Position numbers and translations under genes: made by a program. From Drosophila persimilis (Eukaryota; Arthropoda; Insecta; Diptera; Drosophilidae), in NCBI RefSeq assembly GCF_003286085.1, contig NW_020825288.1:9052001-9116000 (forward strand): a stretch of DNA of 64,000 nt. The letters run 5' to 3'. The notes below the pieces were generated by a model that did no database searches, had not been told where the DNA came from, and saw only the letters and a list, made by a program, of their open reading frames with translations. Shown here piece by piece: positions 1-11,199 of the stretch; the first letter of the stretch is position 1; each line of letters begins with the position of its first letter.

Positions 1-520
1 CGAAGATCGGTGTATAAAAGATCCTTCGAAGAACTGTCTGTTTCTAAAGAAAATTCTATCAAAAAGAATCGCTATAGGAATGATCTGTAGAACAGATCAT
101 AGCTGCATTTGATCAAAGTTTTATCAACTGTTCTTTAAGAGTATCTAAGCTTCGACCCTGAATGGTGTCCTGCCTTTCCAGTTTAGATTTGTTTTGTTGT
201 CGTAGTCGTAGAAGGTTGCTCCTCCTTTGCATGGGCCCTATAAAAATTTTGTTTGTTGTAATTGCTTAGACTTGGAGCAGCCGTTGAAGATTTCTCGCTG
301 GGCAAAAAGCAATTAAACGACGACGTTGTCTGGGATGCCGCCGCTGGATGCCAGGAAATGCTCATTTAGCAGTGGGAGGCGGCCATGGAGAGACGGAGAC
401 TGCAACTGGAGGAGGGCAGAGATCTGTTCCCATGTAATTGCCCTGGCGACGCGACACTAAATCAGTCCCAGGCAGACATTGGCTAATTGCAACAGCCAGA
501 ACAACTTGACACAGTTTGCA

Positions 521-565
521 GATCCATCCATCCATCCATCCATCCAGCCATCCATCCATCCGTCC
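521..565. repeat. (ATCC)n microsatellite
   Basis: Imperfect tetranucleotide tract inside Serrate intron 3. Confidence 0.95.
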
Positions 566-1941
566 GCATTTGATGACACTGCCCCACCGAGAGAGGGGAT
601 CGTCTCAAATTTCAATTCAATTTCCCCACCGTCGGATACGTCGACATATCATTGCCATGCGAGTATTTTCTGTCATTTTGTGGGTCTGTTCCGGTGGCTC
701 GAGCTAAAATCTAGCAGGCCAGCAGGAAGTTTCTCAATTGAAAATGGCGTTGAATTTGGTTTTGGATTTCATCAAAACGAGAGCCAAACACGAGCCAATA
801 GACAGACAGATGCATGCACCGACGATTAATGGAGAGCAACAATAGTTAATATGGAAAATGGAACCCTTTCTTTTGCACAAAAATCAAGTAGCAATTATCG
901 AGACAATCCTCAAGTTTCTCCGGATTGGCCACTGAACTGTTAACACAATGTCAAGAACCTTGTCTCAGGTCCAAAACGAAAGCACTTTTGAGTAGAGAAA
1001 CAAAAGCCTCGTATTCGTAGCATTTGTGGGGGCTGCAAAATGTATTGGAAGCGAAACTCAGTTTTATTTTGGGCAGTCATTCATTCATATTGATCTCTTG
1101 AGAGGGTAAAAAAGTGGAACAAGTCCCATCCCAAAAGAGGCACCACAAATTCCACTCGAGAATGCTCAATGGCTGCGCACGCGCACTCCAAAAAGCCTCG
1201 AAAAAGCCAGTTGGAAAATATTGTCAAGTGAAACTCATTTGTTGTGGATTTTTCTGTTCGGCCTCCACAGCAGCTCCAACGTTTCAATGGAGCGGGGAGA
1301 AGAGGAGCCGAGGAGCAGGCCCTACACAAGATCTCTGGTGTTTGACAGTTACATTGAAGGCTTGATGATGTTATGATGTATGTACCTCTGCCACTACAAG
1401 TATTGTATATAGTCGCTGCTCGAGGGAACCAACTTCAGCTTCAAGTATTTCCTAAGTCATGTTTATAAGTTTTAACATGCCATTCACTCAATCATCAGTC
1501 GAAAAAAAGAAGTCATTCAATAAAAAGTGGGACAATTGTTGGTCCCCATATCGGCAGCTCCGAAAAGAGAGACAGACTCTGTTTTCTTCAGGTGATTTTT
1601 TGAAGATTTTTCATGAGTTTGTGAAAGGCTTCTTGAGGGTGCCGTCGCCCTCTCCCCCCCCTGATCGTCTGACTGTCTGTCAGTCTGTCTGTAGGCCCCA
1701 GTCCCAGCCCCAGCCCCAGTACCGTAGTATGCAGAATTTGCCACCAGCCAGGGCAAACATTTGCCAGGTTTCGTTTCGGCACCCAGTCGAAGTCGGAGTC
1801 GGAGTCGATGGAGTCCATGGGTCCACCACATGTGTGGAGCATTTGAGCGCTCAGTGCAAAAGGAAAAGCAAAAGATTAAAGCGAAACCAAAGCGAAGCGT
1901 AACGTATCGCCATCGCCATCGGCCGAGCGACAAGCGCGACA

Positions 1942-1968
1942 AGGTAATGTTCCCACGAAACAGGTTGT
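1942..1968 (-). repeat. 27-bp element, copy A (inverted relative to copy B)
   Basis: Its reverse complement is identical over 27 bases to 39139-39165. The core GTTTCGTGGGAACATTACC includes CGTGGGAA, a match to the Su(H) consensus YGTGRGAA. The flanks of the two copies do not align further, so this looks like a binding site rather than a transposon fragment. Confidence 0.85.
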
Positions 1969-3282
1969 CCGCACTTCAGGCCACGACTCGCGCGGCACAG
2001 GGGCACAGTCGGAGACGCTGGTGCCGGTGGCGGTGGCGGTGGCGGTGGCGGGGGCTCGATGGCGGTGGCAGGGGCACAGAACCAGCAACAAGGCAGAGAC
2101 CAAAGCCCCAAACCCAAGACGAAGACCCAGACCAAGACCCAAGACTCTGACGCATGCCCGTTCCACAGCGACTGACTCAACACCACCTCCGCGTCTCCTC
2201 GTCTCCGCGTCTCCCCGTCTCCTCCTCTCCACCAACACCACAGGGAGACCTGCCTAATGTAAACGACGGCGCATGCGCATGCCAACGTTAGCGTCAACAG
2301 CGACTGCGGCTGCGCATTCAACTGCCTTTGGCATTAGTTTTGGGCCGGGCCAAGGCGTGTAATTGTTAGCCAAGTTAGCTCCGCAAGAACACAGCAGAAT
2401 AGCCAGATACTCGAACAAAACTTTAATTCAATTCCGCGACTACAAGCCACCCCAGTCAGGTTACATTTTTTACCTTAACCGAGTTAATGTCCCACACACA
2501 CACAGAACAGAACAGAACAGAACGGAGTACAGATCGCTTGGGCCACGTTTATTCTGTATTCTGTATGCTGTATGCTGTGTTGGTATTTTCACAGTTCTTG
2601 TTCGCTTTATTTCTTACCATTTTGGCAGTCATAAGCCCGCATTATGCTCACTTAATTAACCGAAAGCCGCTTTGGAGCCGGCCAAGAAGTGAGGGAAAAA
2701 TATAAAACATGAAACACAATTTTTAATTGCCTTTTTTCGGCTACCGACTGGAGAATCTATACAGCAGAAGGGCTATATGGTGCTGAAGATGGGGCGAGCA
2801 CCGAGTAGCCGGGTGGAATGGCATAAAGATGCTCTCGAATGGTCAACAGAATTAAGCCGATTTTCACGGCAGATTATATCTCAACCGCTTGGAATTTTTG
2901 ACCACAGGAAGTGCCCCAAAAGAAAGAGAGAGAGAGAAATTCTGAACACCCCCTCCTTTATAGATGATATACCCCTCGAATGTATGGATATTCTTATCAC
3001 TGCAAGTCGCGGCACGGGCTGGCAGCTCATTCACATTTCTGCTGCCGGCTGGGGCTTATCGCTTCGCTCCGCTCTGGTGCTCTCCAGGCGGAACCGAGAC
3101 CCGAGACCCGAGACCCGAGGTGGTACCCCTCTAACTAGACCCACAGCGAAAATGAGAGCTCGAAATAGCTCGTGCCAAAAGCGTGCGTTTGCATTTGGTT
3201 AGAGAGAACGAGCGGCAGAGAGGGGATAACGAAGCGGACCGAAACGAAGCGGAGGATAAGTACTAGACTAGACCAAACTTAC

Positions 3283-3470
3283 CGTCCATCGAAATGTAAA
3301 GGGTAACACAATGGCTCCCACACCCGGATCGCTGAGCACAAAGCTGGAGCCGCCCAGTATCTTGGTGGTGGAGTTGCCAAACGAGCAGCCCGTCGATATG
3401 CTGGCACCCTGCTCCGTGGTCTGGTACTCCTTCAGGCACAGCCGGAATGCCGTTGTGCATGGTGAGCAGC
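3283..3470 (-). CDS. Ser: Serrate coding exon 3: MNNL domain core
   Basis: The acceptor is cctcttgcag|GCTGC and the donor TGGACG|gtaagtttgg, phase 0. It encodes the cysteine-rich core [30 protein letters not shown] and VLPFTFRWT, closest to Serrate/Jagged rather than Delta. The next exon expected in the family (starting KSFTL) is not in the window. Confidence 0.95.
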
Positions 3471-6400
3471 CTGCAAGAGGAAGAACATTGGTTCATGCTT
3501 TATCATATGCTCGTCGTAAGTACTATATAGAGTCGTGTAGATGTACATATGTACAAAGTTCGTTGTCGGAGATTGCATAATTACTCTGAATTAAAAACAA
3601 AAAAATATGAAACAAAAGAATGCAAATTCTGATAGAAGCGAGGCAAAAGACCTTGACCGCCTCTTTTTTTTTGGGACAGATAAGCATTATACTCCATGTA
3701 TTAGAATGAAGATAGCATTTAAGGAATGAAGTAATACTCGTAAAGAATGTAGAACTGTTCTGGTTTTACTTTCTGTGGGATGTTTTAGCAAAAATATGAT
3801 CTGTATTTGAAGATCTCTAAAGAGTAACGGACTACAGAGGAGGTAATAAAAAATATGGAGGTGAAACCTCAACAAAACCCGAATGAATTATTCTATATGT
3901 TGTGCAATTTTGTTATGGGAAATTGAAGTAAAGTTAAGGAAGGATAAATCCATAAAAATGGTTAAGAAAATGCATTGAAAATTCCCCAGAAAGCAATCAA
4001 CATTTTGTAAGAAATTTTCGGAGAAAGTAAAAGCTCTTTAATCTTTAATAATTAAGACAAAATATACTTTCAGTTAAAGAATTTCTTTTATTCAGATCTC
4101 AAACTTACCCGTCGTTTTGGTGGCCCTCAGTTCTGGGGGCATGCCGCAGCAGTAGCCGCTCAGCAGATGGCTGTTGGTATTTGAGATTTCTAATATTTCC
4201 AGCTCAAAGTTACCAGCTGCGGATATCTGTAAGACAGAGAGAAGAAACATGATTATCGAATGGTCACAGAAGGGAAACAAGACTATCGAATCGCTGGTAC
4301 ATCATCGGGTTGGGGTTCGAGTTCGGAAACAAGCGAACAAATCCAATCCCCAAATCGTTCGAATCAATCATGGCCTAAAATAGATGAATCCCAGAGGCAT
4401 TCCCAGCTGGATTTCCTCCCCCCCAAACTCCAAACACCAACACCAACTCTGTAAATCGAATAATATGCTCAACACTTTATGGATCTGATCGGATCGTATC
4501 GCCGGGGCTGGGGCTCTAAAAAGCTAATAAGCCACCTAGGGCGCTCTGATTGGGCTCCGCGGTAGAGGTTTTAATTAAAAACACAAAAAATGGTATGGCA
4601 GGGGGGGGGTGGGGGGAAATACTACTCGAGTACAAGAGGTGAAAATCAGAAATAGACATTGGAGTTTTTGGATAGGCAAATGAAAGGAGCGTTTTGATAA
4701 ATCTAGCAGCAAATGAAACACGAAAATAATGAGAAATATTTTCCAAACACAAAAGCCCCGCTTAACTGTACTGAAGACTGGACTGGAGTGGAGTGGAGTG
4801 GAGTGTGGACCAATCCAGCATTTCGGCTCACTTAATCAAACGAGATATCCAACAGTTTGTATAATTTAGCATGCCTTTGTCTGCCGTCAGCAGGGGCAAT
4901 GGGACGGGAGGAAGCCGTTTGGCAGAGAGAGGACCTGAATATTGCAGGGGAAATTGTGGTGCTCTGGCCACAAATCCAAAGCCTATCGATACGAGCATTT
5001 GCCATAAAATTAATAACACATTAGATCGGTGCGGCACTCGCACGGGCTCCAAGACGCTTCTGATAAATGACGCATAAAGTTTAACTATTCTCAGGCAAAT
5101 CGCTTATCATAATTTAGCCGCCAAGAACTCCTAGGAACTGGCCAAGTGGAAGCTGCTGCATCGTCCCATCGAATCTGGAAGCTGCCTCCGCCTCCGAACA
5201 TCAACATTGTATTTTTAAGGCCTCTCCCGAGAGGCCTCTGCTTCTGCTTCTGCTTCGTGGAAAATATGCTAATGAAAACTTTTAGGCCTGGACTTCTGGC
5301 TTTTATGGTTTCATATTTCAGTAAATTTATTGTCATTGGCTTTGGTAGCTGGCAGTGTTGATAAGTTTATTAGAAATAAATTGCAATTTAGCCATGCGGC
5401 CGGCCCGGCTAACGGCATTAGCCAGTTTAGTTCGAGCCAAAGTCGTCGCCGTTGCCATAGTCGTAGCCGTAGCCGTAGCCTGCACCTGCACCTGTGCACC
5501 TTGTGCCTCAAAAACAACACAAAAAACCGAAACTTCTTCCAGCTCGGAGCTCCCAGCTCCATCTTGCGGCTCCATCTCGAAGTTGATGTGGCCGGCCAGC
5601 CGCATGCATTGTTGATCATGCCATAGATCAATCAAATGCAACTGGTTGCTCCTCTAAACCCTCCTGCTCTACCTCTACCTCTGCTCTGCCTGTTCTTTGG
5701 TTTCTTTTAGCGTTTTCATGTGAGATTTCCTTTTGTTTGGCCAAGACACCGACTCCGACTCCGACTCTGGGGCTGATTGGATTCTTGATCGAGAGATCTG
5801 TTGGCCGGTGAACCGGTTTCAGGCCTGCTTACTATTTATTTATCACATTTCTTTTGGGAACTCTTCATTCATGAGGCAAGTGCAGCTGCTTCTGCTTCTT
5901 GGGCTCTGGGCCCTGGATGCATCCGCTAATATTCGAGACAAACTTTTGACGTAATCAATTCGATTAGATAAAGCCCCTCCATGGCCCCCGAAAATGCTTA
6001 AGGAATTAGTGATGCGGCGCCACATGTAAACAGGTCGCTTAATGAAGCCGCCAGACGAAATTGATGTGAAATTAAATGAAATTTTAATTAAACCTGCAGT
6101 TGCCCAAGAAACGGAACGTTTTGTTGGCCATAAATGCGATCGAATCGACGTATCCACGGGGACCAGCATCCAGCATCGTGGGAGCTCATTTTGCCAACTC
6201 ATTTGCCTCGAGACGACTGCCTTTCGAATGTGGCGGGGGCAGGGGCATGTGGCTTTTGGTTATTTTTCACATTTCTGATTTCGCATCTTTTGGGATCTGC
6301 CGCTCAGTTCGTTTAATACGCAGCTTATGATCAATAAATGTCAGCTCAAATGAGAGAGATCCTCTGGCGAAGTTCATACCAAAAAAATAAAAAAAAACTG

Positions 6401-8252
6401 GGCTAATTCGACTTGACGTGGGCTGATCAGAGTGGATCTTTACGAGTAGCTGAAGGCAGCTCTAAAGCATTTCCTTGGAAGTGAACCATTAATCGCCGCT
6501 ACAAAATACTTATTTAACTTTTATTTACTTCATTAACAACTAAATAGTTGCAGCGGCAGTCCACGGTACACAGTCCGCCTCTGACCGCCGACCATTTAGG
6601 CATCCATTTCTCATTTGTCGGAGGGACGGACGGACGGACGGACGGCGCTGCCGGCGACTTTTATCGCCTCGCTTACCCTAAATCAATGCACTCAATCCCC
6701 CCCAGATTCAGCCTGCTCCTGGCCTGCTCTGCTCTGGCGGCAGATAAATGTGTGTAATCAATTTGATTGCCCCAAAGTCTTGCATGCCCCATACCCATAC
6801 CCAGACCCATGCCTTGCTATTGAGTCTGGCTCTGATGGGAGATCTCTCTCTCTTCTTGGATTCTAATGTCCGACTCTTGGGCTGGTTCTCGCGATCGCCT
6901 GCGTATTAATCAAATTGTTGTTTGTGTTTATGGTGTGTCCGTCTTCCTCCGTTGCCTGCCCAGCTCTCCTCGTGCCCCCTGCAACAGCGATTAATTTTTA
7001 TGTATTTTTGAACCGTTCGTTGGCTGCCGTTGGCCTCTCTATCGCATATCGTTGCTATATACCTCTCTGTACCTCTGTGCCTCTTTGCCTGTTTAATTGC
7101 CGCTCGGGCCGCTGGGCTTGGGGCCTCTCCGCTGGCATCTCAATACATGTTTAGGCACTTTGTGTAACACTTTATGGCGGCTACACCCCAAATACTCCAA
7201 GCTATGCCCCCGGACTACCGTCGCGGACGGTCAACCTGGTGTGGGAACCATCACGGAAAGATGGTTTTGAAAGATAGCTCGTCCCACTAATCGGCTGGAT
7301 CGGTTTCAAAAAGGGTCCTCGGAATTCTTAGTCATTTCTCATTTGTTTAAAGTGGGGAAATGTCTTTATTGTTTATGTCTAATTTTCTGATGAAATCTTT
7401 CAGAATGTTGAACTTTTAAAGTTCCAAGGCAATCAGGAATAAATTTGATTAGAATCGGACTATAAATTATACAGTATTATGCACAGCTGCCATGGCAAAG
7501 ATCAATTCCGAGTGTTTGTGGGAAAATTCATTTTATTACGAAATATATTTCTAATATTCATTTTTTGTGTGGAATAAATTCTTTAAAGTTGACTTTTATG
7601 TTGTTTAAAAACTGATCTATTCCTTTCATATCCTTTTAGATATTTTGCACAATATTTAAATAATATTTTATCACCGCCAGCCCCTTGGCAATCTGTAAGC
7701 CTTGCCTCTATAAAAAAAGCGATCCCTATTAAACACTGAAACCCGTCTGCATTTAAAATTGATAAATCACTGAATTGGTATTAACCCAAATCATCATTAT
7801 TTACGTCCCCCATCATAATTCCGGAGCTGTGGGCCTTTGGCCATTTGGGAATTCAGCAAAAAGTTGAATCAACTTTGCTTTCGAACACCCGCATATATTT
7901 CGCTTTAAGGCTTATAGCTTTTCGAATTGTTTGCTCTGTTTTTCTGGGGTTTGTTTTGGCTTACCTTATGGACTAACAATATTAAAATTAAAGCAATTAA
8001 GTTGCAGGCAGACTTTAATGATCGACAATCGCTGATGGTCGATGGCAGAGCCGAGAATTCCCTTTGCCTGGGCCTCTGTCTCTGCCTCTGTCTCTGTCTC
8101 TGCGTCGTTGTTGTTGTTGTTGTTGTTGTTGTCGTCGACATTCTCAGGCTGTCTGTGGATGCTGCTGCTGCTGCTGATTCTTCTGCCAATGATGTGGCAG
8201 ATGATGATGGCTGCGATGCTGTTGATTTTCGCCGAAAATGTTTCCTAAACAT
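3283..8252 (-). CDS. Ser: Serrate, Notch ligand (DSL family), 5' coding part; gene continues beyond the left edge
   Basis: Serrate is a membrane-bound Notch ligand of the Jagged type, acting at the cell surface in wing, eye and tracheal patterning. Three coding exons are visible: 7965-8252, 4109-4226 and 3283-3470, read right to left. Junction phases agree (0, then 1, then 0), and all donors start GTAAG. Together they give 198 residues: a basic cytoplasmic leader, a hydrophobic signal anchor ([15 protein letters not shown], ending at residue 96), then the MNNL (Notch-ligand N-terminal) domain with CCGMP, CSPC, CLKEYQ and GCSFGN motifs and the Jagged-like VLPFTFRWT end. The DSL domain, EGF repeats and transmembrane segment must lie left of position 1, because I find no further Ser exon in 1-3282. 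Sequence identity to the D. melanogaster protein as I remember it is very high across exons 2 and 3. The start is the ATG before FRKHFRRK; another in-frame ATG lies three codons upstream. Confidence 0.95.
3471..4108 (-). other. Ser: Serrate intron 2 (638 nt)
   Basis: AT-rich intron bounded by consensus splice sites. I see no conserved-looking element in it. Confidence 0.9.
4109..4226 (-). CDS. Ser: Serrate coding exon 2: start of MNNL domain
   Basis: The acceptor is tcttacag|ATATCC and the donor ACGACGG|gtaagttt, leaving phase 1. It encodes [16 protein letters not shown] and then GYCCGMP, the first conserved block of the MNNL domain found in Delta, Serrate and Jagged ligands. Confidence 0.94.
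4227..7964 (-). other. Ser: Serrate intron 1 (3.7 kb)
   Basis: A long first coding intron with no supported gene. It contains a GGAGT repeat (4784-4805), a GGAC repeat (6623-6645), an isolated TATCGATA, a diverged version of the 27-bp element at about 7224-7255, and a second Su(H)-consensus octamer near 7519. Enhancers are plausible here but I cannot delimit any. Confidence 0.75.
7224..7255 (+). repeat. Diverged version of the 27-bp element in Serrate intron 1
   Basis: It shares CAACCTG, a spacer two bases shorter, GTGGGAAC and a CATCAC-type end, and it also has the GCGGAC that precedes copy A. TGTGGGAAC fits the Su(H) consensus. Similarity could be partly chance. Confidence 0.4.
7965..8252 (-). 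CDS. Ser: Serrate coding exon 1: cytoplasmic leader and signal anchor
   Basis: This exon encodes 96 residues and ends CATAAG|gtaagc in phase 0. The start MFRKHFRRK and the end ([17 protein letters not shown], then the hydrophobic run) match Drosophila Serrate. The middle is low complexity: an 11-residue Thr tract from (GTT)n on the plus strand and an Arg-Gln run from CTCTGY repeats. The frame stays open upstream to 8456, so the N-terminus is chosen by homology only. Confidence 0.93.
8070..8131. repeat. Coding CTCTGY and (GTT)n repeats in Serrate exon 1
   Basis: Two adjoining repeats encode the Arg-Gln run and the Thr tract of the Serrate cytoplasmic leader. Confidence 0.95.
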
Positions 8253-8460
8253 TGTGTACATTCTGTGGGCGGTTCGCGAGCGTGATGCTGGTTTCGACCG
8301 ATTTCTCGACAATCTCGATGGGGGGGAGGGGGGATTGTTTGCACAACGAATGTAAATCGGAGTTGGTTCTTTAATTAGCCCATATATGGAGATTTCTTTT
8401 GTTGCTATTGCTGTTGGTTGGTTTCTTTGCTCTTGTCTAATTTTCAATTTGTGCACAGAA
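8253..8460 (-). other. Ser: Serrate 5' leader next to the start codon
   Basis: The sequence immediately upstream of the Ser ATG is likely 5' UTR. It keeps the Ser frame open for 68 codons without resembling the Ser protein I know. Weak acceptor-like sites lie near 8440-8490, so the exon's upstream end is not fixed. Confidence 0.45.
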
Positions 8461-10152
8461 ATTTCAATTTGTTTTCGCCGCTGTTTGTGGAGGCAATGGA
8501 TTCCAAGTATTTTGTATCATTTTCTTCACGTTTTTTTTCCGCCGTTGGGTGTGTTTTGTTTTGTTTTGTTAATGTTGTTATCACAAATTATTTTTTATTA
8601 TTATTTATATGTACTCGTACTCGTACATCGTTTGTATGGGTTTTCGTTTAGTATATTTTCATTTGTTTTGCATAAACTTGCCACTTGATAGGAGATGTTT
8701 TATTGCTGTTGTTGTTGTGGCTTGGATGTTGCTGTAACAAAATAATTGTTGAACGAAATGGAATTGAAACGGGCTGCCAAGTGCTGCTGGTGGTGCAAAT
8801 CTATTTCAATGCATTTGACGCATGCATCATCAACGCTAATTGACACGCAGTTTGCTGTTGTTGCTGCTGCTGCAACCGCAAATCGGCAGCAACAAGTGGC
8901 ACCGCCATCTGAAGCCGGCTGCAACCGCAGCAACATTTACTTTTGCCAGGGCAAGCCGCAAAAAGCGGCAGCAACGTGCAGCAAATGCAAATGCAATTCA
9001 ATTTATGTTAATTTAACGCTGTTGTTGCTGTTGTTGCTGCTGTTGCACTGCCTGTTGCTGGCTGCCTCTGGCGATGGCTGTTGCTGTTGCTGCCTCTTCG
9101 GGCTCTGCATTTGCCTTTGCTGGTGGAATGGAGCCGTGTCTTTGGCCACAAAACAATTTGCATCTTGTGCGCATATTAATTTACAGATATTTTCACTCTT
9201 GCCCACATTACTCATTCTTCACTCTCCTTGGGGCAGCCTTTTGGCTGCTTTGCCTCCCCTGAGGCGCCCCATGAATCCTCGGGATCCTCTGGCGGATGAT
9301 GGCCGGGTGTTAATTGCCCATTTAATTAAGTAATTTGCTTGAGGCCTTCTCCTCTCAGAGCCCCATCCCCGCCACGGAGCGGAAGTCGTTGACTTTGAAT
9401 CGAAACTCAGATGCTGCCACTGCCGCTGCGGTTGTGGCTGCTGCTATAAGGCATGACCGGAAGTGGCTTTTGCAAGTGGATGGATGCTGCTCCATGGAGC
9501 ACTCTACTCTCTTTTCTACCCGCCTCCCTCCCTGAACTTTCACCGAAAGGGTGCACACTGTTTTAGCAATTTGCGGAATGATGAATGAGTGCATCCAACT
9601 GGTATTCAGATGGGGAACTAATAGATGCTCTATCTCCAGAGAGTGCTCTACTTCTCTGGGATATGGAATACTTATCTGAAACTAATGCTCTTGGTTTGGG
9701 AGATAATTATTTGGGTAGTGAATATTATTCATCTTGACTCTAAATGAACGTATTTCAATATCTATTTCTGTTTTTTGTCCTCGTATATTATCTTCTTCCA
9801 GGCTACTCTTTATTTTCTGGTATATTCTAGAGACCAGTTCTCGATAAATCCCCGTAGTTATCAAAGAATTCTAAAGGCAGGGCGGACTCTTGAATGAAAC
9901 GATCCGCATAACGACGGAATCATGCCATATGGTAAATGCTCGCTCTCTTGCTCTCGATCTCTGGCTTTTCCCATGCCCCACAGGCACAGCGGCACACCAG
10001 CCCCACTTGGAGTCCCTCTATCACTGGCTTGTATTATTATTATTTGTATTATCTGCTGTTCTGGTCTGGTGTTCTCTTTTTCATTTCTTTCTTTCACTTG
10101 GCACGTTTCAATTCCATTTCGTTGCGACTGTTCCTATGGCAATCGAATGTAC

Positions 10153-10175
10153 GTGTGTGTGTGTGTGTGTGTGTG
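10153..10175. repeat. (GT)n microsatellite
   Basis: Uninterrupted GT dinucleotide tract. Confidence 0.97.
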
Positions 10176-10274
10176 CCCGCCTTATCAATGGACCGCACAG
10201 TGGGGACACTGGGACACTCGGCGGACGACAGTGGGGCCGCCACCGCACATTGTTTGCACTTTTACTTTTATATA

Positions 10275-10280
<6 letters not shown>

Positions 10281-10311
<31 letters not shown>
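10281..10311. repeat. (TC)n microsatellite
   Basis: Uninterrupted TC tract. It could also bind GAGA factor or CLAMP. Confidence 0.97.
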
Positions 10312-10314
<3 letters not shown>

Positions 10315-10725
10315 TCCTTTCTTTCCGCACTATTTTGTGATGGCATTGTATTTTAATATATATTGTATTTAATGTTGTATTTAATTGAGAATTATTTCCG
10401 CTTGCTTTTCTCACACAACACACCAGCTCTCAATCTTGAAAAAATAATCACAAACATAGGCACGGAGAAATGTGAAAGATGTCGATTGATTGTTGGTTGT
10501 TAATGATAATCTTTTCCATTTGCTCTTTTCGATTACTCTTCTTTGGCTGCTTTTGCCGTCATTTGTTGTAATCAGCCAGCAATTTAATGTGGGGGCAGGG
10601 CGGGGGGTATAGTAGCACACTTAACACTTTCACAATTGTTGGGACAGAGGGGTGGAGGAGGAGAGATCACAGTTCACAGTTCACGGTACACAGATCACAA
10701 TAATCCAATTTTTGTTGAGATTTAC

Positions 10726-11045
10726 CGTTGCAGAATGTGGACTCATCACCGCTTGAAGCACGGCGCTCGACTAAACGCGTCGCCACGAATCGTTAACCGA
10801 ATCCTGCGGCATTTTCAGCCCTCGAGCAGGCAGCCTCAATCCACATCCACCGGGGGGCGGAGCAAATCACGCGAGAGCACTACAGAGTGGTGGCTTAGGC
10901 TTAAGAGAGCGTTGGCCAGCTGCAGATGGTGGTAGCACTGGTGGTACCATCCAAAGCACAAACGGAATCGTATGGGTATAGTATCTCTAGCTTCCGCTGC
11001 TTGCTTTTCGCTGCTTGCGTGCGCTTCAGGGTTCGAGTCGCGACT
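10726..11045 (-). promoter_or_regulatory. Ser: Candidate Serrate upstream promoter and non-coding first exon
   Basis: On the minus strand an initiator-like TCAGTC (A at 11045) is preceded by a GA-rich block at about 11100-11190 (GAGAG sites typical of GAGA-factor promoters). It is followed by a partial MTE-like sequence, GC-rich unique DNA, and a plausible donor CAACG|gtaaat at 10726. A 5' UTR exon here would splice to the Ser coding exon 2.4 kb downstream. There is no clear DPE and no transcript evidence, so this is inference. Confidence 0.33.
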
Positions 11046-11199
11046 GATTGCCGCAGGGGCACAATCGTGCTCCGATCCGCTCTGTGGCTTTGTCAGCGCT
11101 TGATTCAGTGCCGGAGTCTCTCTGGAGTCTCCCTCTTCGGGGACACTCTCTCTCCTCTCCCTATCTCTCTCTCTCGGGGCACACACGTCGTTCTCTTCT

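Larger units (their letters stand above)
1..3282 (-). other. Ser: Serrate intron 3, partial (3.28 kb to the window edge)
   Basis: No exon-like reading frame was found on either strand. It holds an ATCC tetranucleotide repeat at 521-565, a GGTGGC repeat near 2024-2070, and the 27-bp inverted-repeat element at 1942-1968, whose other copy lies at 39139-39165. The intron starts at the donor just below 3283. Confidence 0.8.
8461..10725. other. Non-coding DNA upstream of Serrate, repeat-rich
   Basis: Reading frames here are shadows of CTG/CAG-type, (GT)n and (TC)n repeats. The long dinucleotide tracts lie at 10153-10175 and 10281-10311. An AT-rich block occupies roughly 9600-9870. No gene supported. 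Confidence 0.7.
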
